Shown here one piece after another: positions 1 through 7,413 of a stretch of 37,966 nucleotides of DNA. This DNA comes from Lachnospiraceae bacterium UBA4348 (GTDB lineage Bacteria; Bacillota; Clostridia; Lachnospirales; Lachnospiraceae): contig DGTA01000034.1 in NCBI GenBank assembly GCA_002394165.1, positions 1-37,966 on the forward strand, in the 5' to 3' direction. The position numbers and the translations under genes are program-made. Under the pieces are notes generated by a model. The model was given only the letters and a program-made list of their open reading frames with translations. It ran no database searches and was not told the DNA's origin. Positions within the stretch are counted from its first letter, which is position 1. Each line of letters starts with the position of its first letter.

Positions 1-118
1 AGTAGATCCAGTCATAGGTGCCGTCTTCTTCCTGAAAGATGGAATTAAGGCCCAGCTGGGCCGCCTGCTCCGATGACAAAGATGCAAAGTCAAGGTTTTC
101 GATGTTTTTGATATCCAT
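1..118 (-). CDS. Unknown protein, N-terminal 39 residues (cut by window edge)
   Basis: An open frame starts at ATG 118 on the minus strand and runs off the left edge after 39 codons. The start is supported by an AGAGGTAAAG Shine-Dalgarno a few bases upstream. The visible protein begins MDIKNIENLDFASLSSEQAA, is acidic and soluble, and has no signal peptide or transmembrane segment. It lies 20 bp downstream of the secreted WG-repeat-like gene on the same strand, so the two are probably co-transcribed. I do not recognise the family, and too little is present to assign a function. Confidence 0.6.
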   Translation of the reverse strand, partial: MDIKNIENLDFASLSSEQAAQLGLNSIFQEEDGTYDWIY

Positions 119-138
119 ACCTTTACCTCTTTTCCCGG

Positions 139-1521
139 TCAGGGAATGCGCACCTCGCCGCTGACCGCTTTCTCAACTGAATACAGCATCTTATAATTTT
201 TCTGGTCATAGGTGACCGTAAGGAAGCCTTCATCCATATCTGTATATTCCAGTATCCCATAAGGATTGTACGGCATCATGTCATCTGTGATGCAGCGCAG
301 CTTGTTTCCCTCAATATCATAGATGTTCCATTTCTCATCTGTATCCTTCGCAAGGAAATACCCGTTCCAGATCGTGAAAAATCCGTCCTTTATACAGATC
401 GGCTCAAATTGAAAATTCCCTTCCCGGTCGATCACCGTCACATATTTGTTTTGGTCAGCCCCTTCGATCCACATCACCGCAAGGTCATCATAAAACGGGC
501 CTCCCTGCATCTTACGGTCTGAAAAGCCGTCCATATGCAGGACCATCTGATTGTTGTCATCCCAATAGGCGTGGGCTTTATAAAACCATCCGCCGCGATA
601 GGAAGTACAACTTGAGTCATAATCGTATTCCGGCCATTCCAAGCCGTATATGCTCTGGCCAGTCCTCTCATAATAATAGTAATAATCCTCTTTCAGAAGG
701 TTCATGCTCGTATCATACAAAGAAGCAACCGATCCGCCTCTCCCCTCTCCAACGGTAAAGCTGGTGTCCCGAAGCCGGAAACGGCCGTTCGAAATATGCT
801 CAACTTCACTGGACAAGCCATCTGTCTGATAAAAAACTCCGGTTCCCGGATTATAAAAAGCATCCTTGATGCCGATCTCCTCACAGTTCAGAAAGAACAG
901 ACCGTCGCCTAAATAACGCGATACACGCATGGGGCCGCTCGCCATGGCAAAGATGTATGTATCTGTCGGTACACAGCGTCTATCCAGATGATACGGCCCG
1001 TCACAGACACCGCTTCCGATTTCATGAGCATATTCTAGCAGCGTTTTTCCGTATGCATCCACGGTCCCGATCTCATACTGATCTTCATAGAACCCGGTGG
1101 TATGCCGTTCTACAACAAATGCACCTTCACCTGCGGCAATCACATGTTCGTTATCATCCCGGTCCGGCTGCCATGTGATGTTTCCCTCAGTATCAATGAT
1201 CACTTCGTAAGTGCCGTTGTCATCAATGGCAATATAATAGGCAGACCCGTTCGAAAACGGCGACAGATAACAGATCCGTTCCGTACTGTCGAGTGTGAAG
1301 AGAATGTCTCCGTCTGTATTCACCGCCGAAGTAACCGGATTGTCGCGGCTGCCATACTGGATCCACGCTATCCCGTCAGAAAAGGGAAGCACATTGAATG
1401 ATTTGACGTCATACATGGATGAAGGCAGACTGTCCGCGGATTCTTCAGCCAAAGCAGGCTGAGCGCATACGATCAGGCCGATCAGTAAAACAAATAATCT
1501 TAAACGGTATGCTGTTTTCAT
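139..1521 (-). CDS. Secreted WG-repeat-like protein
   Basis: A 460-residue protein with an N-terminal signal peptide (MKTAYRLRLF, then a leucine/isoleucine core and a probable signal peptidase I site after QPALA). The mature part contains repeated blocks of about 40-60 residues of the type 'DG-aromatic-AW, then VxDxxG(N/D)': for example the segments around DGIAWIQYG, YVTVIDREGNFQFEP and WNIYDIEGNKL. This is the look of WG (KWG) repeats, which are thought to form beta-propeller-like surfaces. The function is unknown, and extracellular binding is an inference. The frame is open to ATG 1542, but ATG 1521 is preferred because GGAGG sits 9 bp upstream of it. A convincing minus-strand promoter lies at 1575-1602. 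Confidence 0.72.
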   Translation of the reverse strand: MKTAYRLRLFVLLIGLIVCAQPALAEESADSLPSSMYDVKSFNVLPFSDGIAWIQYGSRDNPVTSAVNTDGDILFTLDSTERICYLSPFSNGSAYYIAIDDNGTYEVIIDTEGNITWQPDRDDNEHVIAAGEGAFVVERHTTGFYEDQYEIGTVDAYGKTLLEYAHEIGSGVCDGPYHLDRRCVPTDTYIFAMASGPMRVSRYLGDGLFFLNCEEIGIKDAFYNPGTGVFYQTDGLSSEVEHISNGRFRLRDTSFTVGEGRGGSVASLYDTSMNLLKEDYYYYYERTGQSIYGLEWPEYDYDSSCTSYRGGWFYKAHAYWDDNNQMVLHMDGFSDRKMQGGPFYDDLAVMWIEGADQNKYVTVIDREGNFQFEPICIKDGFFTIWNGYFLAKDTDEKWNIYDIEGNKLRCITDDMMPYNPYGILEYTDMDEGFLTVTYDQKNYKMLYSVEKAVSGEVRIP

Positions 1522-1574
1522 ATTTTCCGCCCTCCTCATCATCCGTCTTTTTTGCTGCGAGTGTATACTTTTTT

Positions 1575-1602
1575 ATCATATCATATCTTTCAGTCTTCCC
1601 AA
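1575..1602 (-). promoter_or_regulatory. Promoter of the WG-repeat-like gene
   Basis: On the minus strand TTGGGA (1602-1597), a 16-bp spacer and TATGAT (1580-1575) with an extended TGA just upstream of the -10 box. It lies about 50 bp from the start codon at 1521. Confidence 0.55.
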
Positions 1603-1629
1603 AGTCTTATATCGCAATTGTCAGAATGA

Positions 1630-1658
1630 TTGACGGTAAGAAAGGAAAGATTTACTAT
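1630..1658 (+). promoter_or_regulatory. Promoter of the secreted protein gene at 1702
   Basis: TTGACG (1630-1635), a 17-bp spacer and TACTAT (1653-1658), placed about 45 bp before the start codon at 1702. It is divergent from the promoter at 1575-1602, so a single 180-bp spacer serves both genes. Confidence 0.6.
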
Positions 1659-1701
1659 ATTATCAGTGACTTGTTTGATTTTACAGAACGGAGGACATCT
1701 C

Positions 1702-2787
1702 ATGAAAATGAAGCGATTGGCGCTGTTTGCTCTGGCAAGCCTATTCCCGTGGACTGTTTTCTGTGCGGCAGGCGAGCCGGAAACCGAGAATTACGAAAAA
1801 GAATTCTATTTCAGGGACGGTATCTGCTGGGGATATGATGACGACCTGGTCAAAAGTGCTGAGGGAGACCGGGAATACTCCGAAGAACGGATCGGAAGCG
1901 GTCTGTCCCATTCACTGGTCTATCCTGATGTCACCGCCGCAGGGTCCGAAAATGTAACGCTGGTATATACATTCGTCGGAGATTGTTTATTGGAAGCCGT
2001 TTACGATTTTCCAACCGAAAACGTAAGCTTTGACAGACTTTACGGGGGATTGTGTTCTGTATACGGGCCGTCCTCTGACACGGTATCCGTTGAAAGGGCT
2101 TATGCATTGAAAAAAAGCCTCTATGGAGAGTCCTCCGATACAGGTTTGGATCCGCAGCAGTTTTCCTCCTGGGAACTGGAGGACGGCACCGTGATAATAC
2201 TGGACGAAACACAGAACTCTCTTGAGATCGCTTACTGTAATGAAGCGGCTGCGCTCGCTGCCGCTCCGGCGATCCCCAGCGGACTGGAATGGGAGATGGA
2301 TCCTGATCAGGCAGTGGAAGCTGCCGGTTATGAATATTGGAGCATGATGAGCGATGGAGATGACTCCGGCATGGCGTTTCTTATCCCTGAAGACGCAAAG
2401 TTCCGCAGCCTCAGATGCGTTCCTTCCCTGGTTATGCAGGACGACAAACTGATAATGATCACCCGGGAATTTGATGAGGATGATTATCATCTGAGCGGGG
2501 AAGACCTGGCCGAAATATATACAGAATTATACGGCGAGCCCGCCAGCCGGGAGACAGGTCCGGTGGAAGAGATCATGCTCATGTTCTTCGGGGAAGGCCT
2601 TGACGAAGAAAAGAAGCAGGATAGCTCCTGCTATTGCCTGAACTGGGATATGGGTGACGGAACTTATCTGACACTGTCAAATATGTTCGAAGATGATCCG
2701 GGGCTGATCATGTATAACAAAGATGTTATTGCAGCAGCTGCGGCACCGGAGACAGAGCCGGAGACGTTTAATTCAGAGGGGCTGTAA
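1702..2787 (+). CDS. Secreted acidic protein of unknown function
   Basis: A 361-residue protein. The start at 1702 is chosen because GGAGG lies at 1690-1694, and the upstream in-frame extension has no ribosome site. The N-terminus MKMKRLALFALASLFPWTVF is a typical signal peptide. Cleavage is probably near FCA-AG; the cysteine is not in a good lipobox. The mature protein is strongly acidic, with two similar halves: each has a stretch ending in an 'LYGxP/S' pattern (GGLCSVYGPSSD and EIYTELYGEPAS) followed by a 'W-DGT-(V/Y)-(I/L)-L' strand pair (WELEDGTVIIL and WDMGDGTYLTL). This suggests an internal duplication of a small alpha/beta domain. No enzyme motif is seen. It has its own promoter and is convergent with the UvrA2-like gene. 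Confidence 0.65.
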   Translation: MKMKRLALFALASLFPWTVFCAAGEPETENYEKEFYFRDGICWGYDDDLVKSAEGDREYSEERIGSGLSHSLVYPDVTAAGSENVTLVYTFVGDCLLEAVYDFPTENVSFDRLYGGLCSVYGPSSDTVSVERAYALKKSLYGESSDTGLDPQQFSSWELEDGTVIILDETQNSLEIAYCNEAAALAAAPAIPSGLEWEMDPDQAVEAAGYEYWSMMSDGDDSGMAFLIPEDAKFRSLRCVPSLVMQDDKLIMITREFDEDDYHLSGEDLAEIYTELYGEPASRETGPVEEIMLMFFGEGLDEEKKQDSSCYCLNWDMGDGTYLTLSNMFEDDPGLIMYNKDVIAAAAAPETEPETFNSEGL

Positions 2788-2840
2788 ATAGGTATTGTAA
2801 GGTATTTAGTACGCCCATCGAACAAAAAACAAGTTAAAAC

Positions 2841-2872
2841 AAGCCCGGACGCTGCAGCTGTCGTCCGGGCTT
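2841..2872 (-). terminator. Rho-independent terminator between convergent genes
   Basis: Perfect 11-bp stem AAGCCCGGACG/CGTCCGGGCTT with a 10-base loop, 8 bp past the stop of the UvrA2-like gene. On the minus strand the stem is followed by a T-rich run (GTTTTAACTTGTTTTTTG), so it mainly ends the kinase-phosphatase-UvrA2 operon. On the plus strand it may also stop the gene ending at 2787, although the following sequence is A-rich. Confidence 0.75.
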
Positions 2873-2880
2873 AAATATAA

Positions 2881-5364
2881 TCAGATAAACCTCCCCGTCA
2901 CACTCTCCTCACACTTCCTGATCTCCTCCGGCGTTCCGCAGGCCACGACCCGGCCGCCGTCCTCTCCGCCTCCCGGGCCCATATCGATGATGTAGTCGGC
3001 TGCCCGGATCACGTCCAGATCGTGCTCGATCACAATGACCGTAGCCCCGTGATCGATCAGTGTCTGGAACACACTCAGCAGCGTCTCCACATCCTTCGGA
3101 TGAAGCCCTATGGTCGGCTCATCAAAGACAAACACCGAGTCATCCTGCTGCCTTCCCATCTCCGAAGCAAGCTTCAGACGCTGTGCTTCACCTCCGGAAA
3201 GTCCAGGTGTTTCCTCCCCGAGTGTCAGGTACCCCAGGCCCAGGTCGCGCAGGATCTCCAGTCTCGGTCTGACCGTTTTCATATCCCGGCAAAACTCCAG
3301 TGCACCGGCAACGTCCATATCCATCAGCTCCGGCAGGGAGCTCTCCTCCCCGGATCTGTTCCGGCAGCGGATCTTCTTGGCGTCTTTGGCATAGCGTGAA
3401 CCCCTGCAGTCGGGGCAGGGAATGTTCACGTCCGGCAGGAACTGTACATCCAGTGAGATCTGCCCTGTCCCGTCGCACACCGGGCAACGGAGCGAGCCGG
3501 TATTGTAGGAAAAATCTCCGGCTTTAAAGCCATACTGCTTTGCGGCCTTTGTCCTCGCATAGATCTTCCGAAGCTCATCATGCACGTTGGCATAAGTCGC
3601 GACCGTAGAGCGGACGTTGATACCGATCGGCGTCGCGTCGATCAGCTTGATATGCTTAATACCCTCCGCTTCGATGGACCGGATGTGCGAGGGCATCTTT
3701 TTGCCGTTGCAGACCGCATCCAGCGCCGGGACGAGGCTCTCCAGGATCAGGGTCGTCTTGCCCGATCCGGATACCCCGGTGATCACGGTCAGGCCGGTCT
3801 TCGGAATACTGACCGACAGCGGCTTCACCGTGTGGATCTGATCCGTTTCCAGACGAATCGCGCCATGTTCGAAGGCACGCGTGTCCTCGCCGCACCGCAC
3901 CGGTGTCTGCTCTCCGGCCAGGTACCTGCCGATCACAGAAGCATCATTCTTTTCAATTTCTTCAACTGTCCCGGAGGCGATGACTGTGCCGCCTTTTGCT
4001 CCCGCTTCCGGCCCCATCTCAATAAGCCAGTCCGATTCCCTCAGGATCTGCGTGTCATGGTCGACCAGCAGGACGGAGTTTCCGTCTTTTACCAGATCGT
4101 GCATGACATTGTTCAGTCCGACAATATTGGCGGGATGAAGCCCGATGGACGGCTCGTCCAGGACATACAGGACACCGGTCGTCCGGTTGCGCACCGCGCG
4201 GGCCATCTGCATCCGCTGTCGCTCTCCGGTGGACAGGGTGGACGAGGCCCGCTCCAGCGTGAGATAGCCAAGTCCCAACTCCATCAGCCGGGCCGCTGTC
4301 TCCAGGTAAGCCTCGCATATATTCTGCGCCATCGGACGCATCGCTTCCGGCAGGGAGGAGGGCACTTTTTTCACCCACTCAACAGAGTCTTTCAGCGTCA
4401 TCTCACACGCCTGATCAAGGGAGATGCCCATCAGGCGCGGTGCTCTGGCCTCCTCCGAGAGTCTTGTGCCGTGACACTCAGGGCAGATATCCTCTTTGAG
4501 GAACTTCTCCACCCGCTTCATTCCCTTCTCATCTTTGACCTTATTCAGCGCATTCTGAACGGTCGCCACCGCGCTGTAATAGGTAAAATCCATCTCGCCG
4601 GCCGTCGCCGTATCCGCCTTCTTGGGCCGGTAAAAAATATGTTTCTTTACCATGGGACCGTCATAGACGATCTCCTTTTCTTCATCGGTCAGCTCCCTGA
4701 AGGGGATGTCGGTCCGAACGCCCATTGCCCGGCACACATCGGTCATCAGCGACCACATGAGCGAATTCCAGGGGGCCACGGCTCCGTCATCGATGGAGAG
4801 GCTCTCGTCCGGCACCAGCGTGCTGCGGTCCACTGTTCTGACCATTCCCGTTCCCCCGCAGCATTTGCACGATCCCTGGGAATTAAAGGCCAGTTCCTCA
4901 GCGCCGGGACCGTAAAAATGCTCGCCGCACTCAGGGCAGACGATCTCCTGCATCAGCGCCACCTGAAAGCCGGGCTCCACATAGTGGCCGTTCGGACAGC
5001 GGTGCGATGAGAGCCTGGAAAACATCAGGCGCAGGCTGTTGAGCAGCTCCGTCGCCGTACCGAAGGTCGAGCGGATGCCCGGAACCGAGGGCCTCTGGTG
5101 CAGCGCAAGCGACGCGGGAACGTGCACCACCTCATCGACATCCGCCCGGGAGGCCTGCGTCATCCGCCTCCGGGTATACGTTGACAAAGATTCAAGATAG
5201 CGCCGGGAGCCCTCCGCGTACAGAACGCCCAGCGCCAGCGAGGATTTGCCGGAGCCGGATACGCCGGCTATTCCGACGATCCCGTTAAGCGGGATATCCA
5301 CGTCGATGTTTTTCAGATTGTGGACACGCGCACCGCGCACCTTAATTTTCTTAGGCTGATCCAT
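2881..5364 (-). CDS. Class II UvrA (UvrA2-like) ABC ATPase
   Basis: An 827-residue tandem ABC ATPase of the UvrA family. It has Walker A GVSGSGKS at 34-41, a zinc module with CPEC (143-146) and CKCC (166-169), signature LSTGERQR (377-384) and Walker B VLYVLDEP (398-405). The second half has Walker A GVSGSGKTT (530-538), a second zinc pair CPVC/CPDC (627-630, 650-653), signature LSGGEAQR (722-729) and FVFDEP (745-750). Canonical UvrA is about 940 residues and carries a UvrB-binding region. This protein is about 110 shorter and fits class II UvrA, known in other bacteria for tolerance to DNA-binding drugs or DNA damage. It is the last gene of the kinase operon, 24 bp after the preceding gene, with an AAGGAGG ribosome site. 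It probably binds DNA lesions or intercalated DNA; the specific role is inferred. Confidence 0.88.
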   Translation of the reverse strand: MDQPKKIKVRGARVHNLKNIDVDIPLNGIVGIAGVSGSGKSSLALGVLYAEGSRRYLESLSTYTRRRMTQASRADVDEVVHVPASLALHQRPSVPGIRSTFGTATELLNSLRLMFSRLSSHRCPNGHYVEPGFQVALMQEIVCPECGEHFYGPGAEELAFNSQGSCKCCGGTGMVRTVDRSTLVPDESLSIDDGAVAPWNSLMWSLMTDVCRAMGVRTDIPFRELTDEEKEIVYDGPMVKKHIFYRPKKADTATAGEMDFTYYSAVATVQNALNKVKDEKGMKRVEKFLKEDICPECHGTRLSEEARAPRLMGISLDQACEMTLKDSVEWVKKVPSSLPEAMRPMAQNICEAYLETAARLMELGLGYLTLERASSTLSTGERQRMQMARAVRNRTTGVLYVLDEPSIGLHPANIVGLNNVMHDLVKDGNSVLLVDHDTQILRESDWLIEMGPEAGAKGGTVIASGTVEEIEKNDASVIGRYLAGEQTPVRCGEDTRAFEHGAIRLETDQIHTVKPLSVSIPKTGLTVITGVSGSGKTTLILESLVPALDAVCNGKKMPSHIRSIEAEGIKHIKLIDATPIGINVRSTVATYANVHDELRKIYARTKAAKQYGFKAGDFSYNTGSLRCPVCDGTGQISLDVQFLPDVNIPCPDCRGSRYAKDAKKIRCRNRSGEESSLPELMDMDVAGALEFCRDMKTVRPRLEILRDLGLGYLTLGEETPGLSGGEAQRLKLASEMGRQQDDSVFVFDEPTIGLHPKDVETLLSVFQTLIDHGATVIVIEHDLDVIRAADYIIDMGPGGGEDGGRVVACGTPEEIRKCEESVTGRFI

Positions 5365-5388
5365 GCAGTTTTTTTCCTCCTTGACCGG

Positions 5389-6594
5389 TCACTCCTGCAA
5401 ATCTTCACTCTCGTACGACAGTTCCCACACCTGTGAATAAACATCCAGGGGATAGTCGGTGACGATGCACATCAGTACAAAGGCCTCGTACGGATTGGCC
5501 GGGTAGATCCCCATCATCCCGCAGCGCCCGAGAAGCTCATTAGCCGCGTCGATATACTGAAGATATCGCTCCGCCGGCCAGTCGGGCTCCACGGTCTGAG
5601 CATAAATGTAAAAAAGCAGCGTGATCAGGTCGAAGCGCTCCACGGGATGCGACCGGTTCAGGATGCCGCTGATGCGCTGCCGGCTCATCCGCCGGTTGGA
5701 AAACAGGGAAGCAAGCCGGCTGGCGGACATGGCCGTGAGATTGTTGTCCCGGTTGATTGGAATGCCGCTGCAAAGAGCCTTCTCCAGGTCCGCAGGCTTG
5801 ATCCGGTCCGGTGTAAGAGCGGCCTTTTTCCCCATCCGCTCGCTTTCTTCATTGTATTCATCGCAGATGATGCCGCAGCATTTTTCGTACAGTTTTAAGA
5901 ATTCCCGGTAAGCCCGGTCATCATCCGCGGCGCGGCCCTTCAGCAGGGAAAGATAGGTCAGGAGATTGGCCTGTGTCAGCAGCGTCAGTGTCGGCGACGC
6001 ATTCATGGCGTTCCATTTTTTCTCCGAAAAGCTTCCCGGCTGCATTTCCTCATACTGCTTCTGCAGGGCCGCCGCGTTCGCGTAGGGAAGATCATTCCGG
6101 TAGCAGAACCAGCAGATCGTCTCGAAGGGATCGGTAAACCGGAAATCCTCCTCCTTGATGACCTTGGTCAGGAACTCGCTGACCTCCTCGGGGTTCATGC
6201 GCAGCGCGAAGCCCAGCACAAAGATCACGCTGCGGCGCACGTTCGGCTGGGTCAGCCACAGCTTGATCATCGCCGTTTTCTTGGTGCTTGTGGGCGTAAA
6301 GGAATAAGGCGCCTGGTTATCCTCCAGGCAGTCGCTGATCACCTTCTGATAGAAGGAAGTCGGGACCTCCCCAAAAGGCCTGACGATCTCCAGCTTCTCG
6401 TAAATATACCGCTTCAGGTAGTCCGGGAACAGCACCACTTCCATCTCTTTTGAGAGAAACTCGAAGATCATGTCCGCGTCCATATCCCGGAAATCATCCG
6501 AATCCATGACGCGGCTGATGCCGGCCGCCGCCCGCCTGGTGTATTCAAAATCCCTTATGGTCGAGTCAAAATCATAGTCCAGCCAGCTGCTCAT
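5389..6594 (-). CDS. Unknown alpha-helical protein in kinase/phosphatase operon
   Basis: A 401-residue cytosolic protein with no signal peptide or clear membrane helix and a mostly helical composition. It begins MSSWLDYDFDSTIRDFEYTR. I do not recognise a family. Its start codon overlaps the stop of the PP2C gene by 4 bp (ATGA at 6591-6594), so the two are translationally coupled. The UvrA2-like gene follows 24 bp downstream. The constant pairing with kinase and phosphatase suggests a substrate or effector of that phosphorylation switch, for example through the Ser/Thr-rich stretch SFTPTSTKKT around residue 100. This is inference only. Confidence 0.6.
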   Translation of the reverse strand: MSSWLDYDFDSTIRDFEYTRRAAAGISRVMDSDDFRDMDADMIFEFLSKEMEVVLFPDYLKRYIYEKLEIVRPFGEVPTSFYQKVISDCLEDNQAPYSFTPTSTKKTAMIKLWLTQPNVRRSVIFVLGFALRMNPEEVSEFLTKVIKEEDFRFTDPFETICWFCYRNDLPYANAAALQKQYEEMQPGSFSEKKWNAMNASPTLTLLTQANLLTYLSLLKGRAADDDRAYREFLKLYEKCCGIICDEYNEESERMGKKAALTPDRIKPADLEKALCSGIPINRDNNLTAMSASRLASLFSNRRMSRQRISGILNRSHPVERFDLITLLFYIYAQTVEPDWPAERYLQYIDAANELLGRCGMMGIYPANPYEAFVLMCIVTDYPLDVYSQVWELSYESEDLQE

Positions 6595-7382
6595 CGGTCT
6601 TCCTCTTGTCCGCTCATTACAGATCGATCAACTTCGATCAAAAAAACAGTCGTGTTGTCGGCAGCGCCTTTTTCAAAGACTTTTTCCCGGAGCCTCTCCA
6701 GGCACTCCTCCAAAGATCCCGGCTCAGAGAGCACCCGGGCAATCTCCTCATCGGAAAGCATATCTGTTAAACCGTCCGAGCACAGGACATAGATATCCGC
6801 CTCGCGGTACGGCCTCTCAAAAACAGAGGGCTGCGGAAGGACTTCGTCGGTCATGCCGATGCACTGGGTCAGCGACCTGCGCCTGAACAAAACGCTGCGG
6901 ATCACATGATCCGTGGAAAGCTGCGTCAGAGCACCGTCCCGGTAAAGAAAGCACCGGCTGTCCCCCACGTTGAAGCCGAAAACCGCCTCCCGGTCAAAGT
7001 AAAGCCCCACGGCCGTCGTGCCCATCCTTTGAATCTTGTTTTCCACCACGTAGCGGCAGACTTCTTCATTCATCGCCAGGCAAAGCTCCTGCATGACCTC
7101 CCCGGCATCCTTCGGAAAAACGTTGCCGGGAAGGGCTAGTGTCTGCCGGCCGAACTCCTTTGCCGCCAGGCCGGAAGCCGCTTCGCCCTGCTGCTCTCCG
7201 CCCAGTCCGTCAAAGACCGCGATCCATTGCTTTTCCTCCGGGATAAAGATTCCGGAGAACAGGTCCTCATCCCCGTGTTCCACAGGAAGGCTGCGTCCCA
7301 GGCACCAGAAATTGTCCTGGTTGCTCCTGCGGACCAGGCCGGTGCAGCTAAGGCCGGCATAATGCAGCTGATAATGGTTCAT
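6591..7382 (-). CDS. PP2C-type protein serine/threonine phosphatase
   Basis: A 263-residue single-domain PPM/PP2C phosphatase that should remove phosphates placed by the neighbouring kinase, using two Mn2+/Mg2+ ions. Motifs in order: RRSNQDNFW (18-26), VFDGLGG (56-62) with the metal aspartate D58, GTTAVGLYF (121-129), VGDSRCFLYR (139-148), SDGLTDML (202-209) and ADNTTVFLIEV (241-251) with the last metal aspartate D242. ATG 7382 is chosen because AAGGAG lies 8 bp upstream. The frame is open to 7445, but the longer form would overlap the kinase gene. The next gene overlaps it by 4 bp. The organisation matches PrpC/Stp-type phosphatases partnered with kinases. Confidence 0.9.
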   Translation of the reverse strand: MNHYQLHYAGLSCTGLVRRSNQDNFWCLGRSLPVEHGDEDLFSGIFIPEEKQWIAVFDGLGGEQQGEAASGLAAKEFGRQTLALPGNVFPKDAGEVMQELCLAMNEEVCRYVVENKIQRMGTTAVGLYFDREAVFGFNVGDSRCFLYRDGALTQLSTDHVIRSVLFRRRSLTQCIGMTDEVLPQPSVFERPYREADIYVLCSDGLTDMLSDEEIARVLSEPGSLEECLERLREKVFEKGAADNTTVFLIEVDRSVMSGQEEDR

Positions 7383-7413
7383 GTCTGTTTCTCCTTCGAT
7401 CCGCCGGAAGCTG

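Noticed and set aside
3580..5010. 476-codon open frame on the plus strand
   Set aside because: It lies wholly opposite the UvrA2-like gene, has no ribosome site, and its Arg/His/Gln/Pro-rich composition is that of a complement-frame shadow in a G+C-rich gene.
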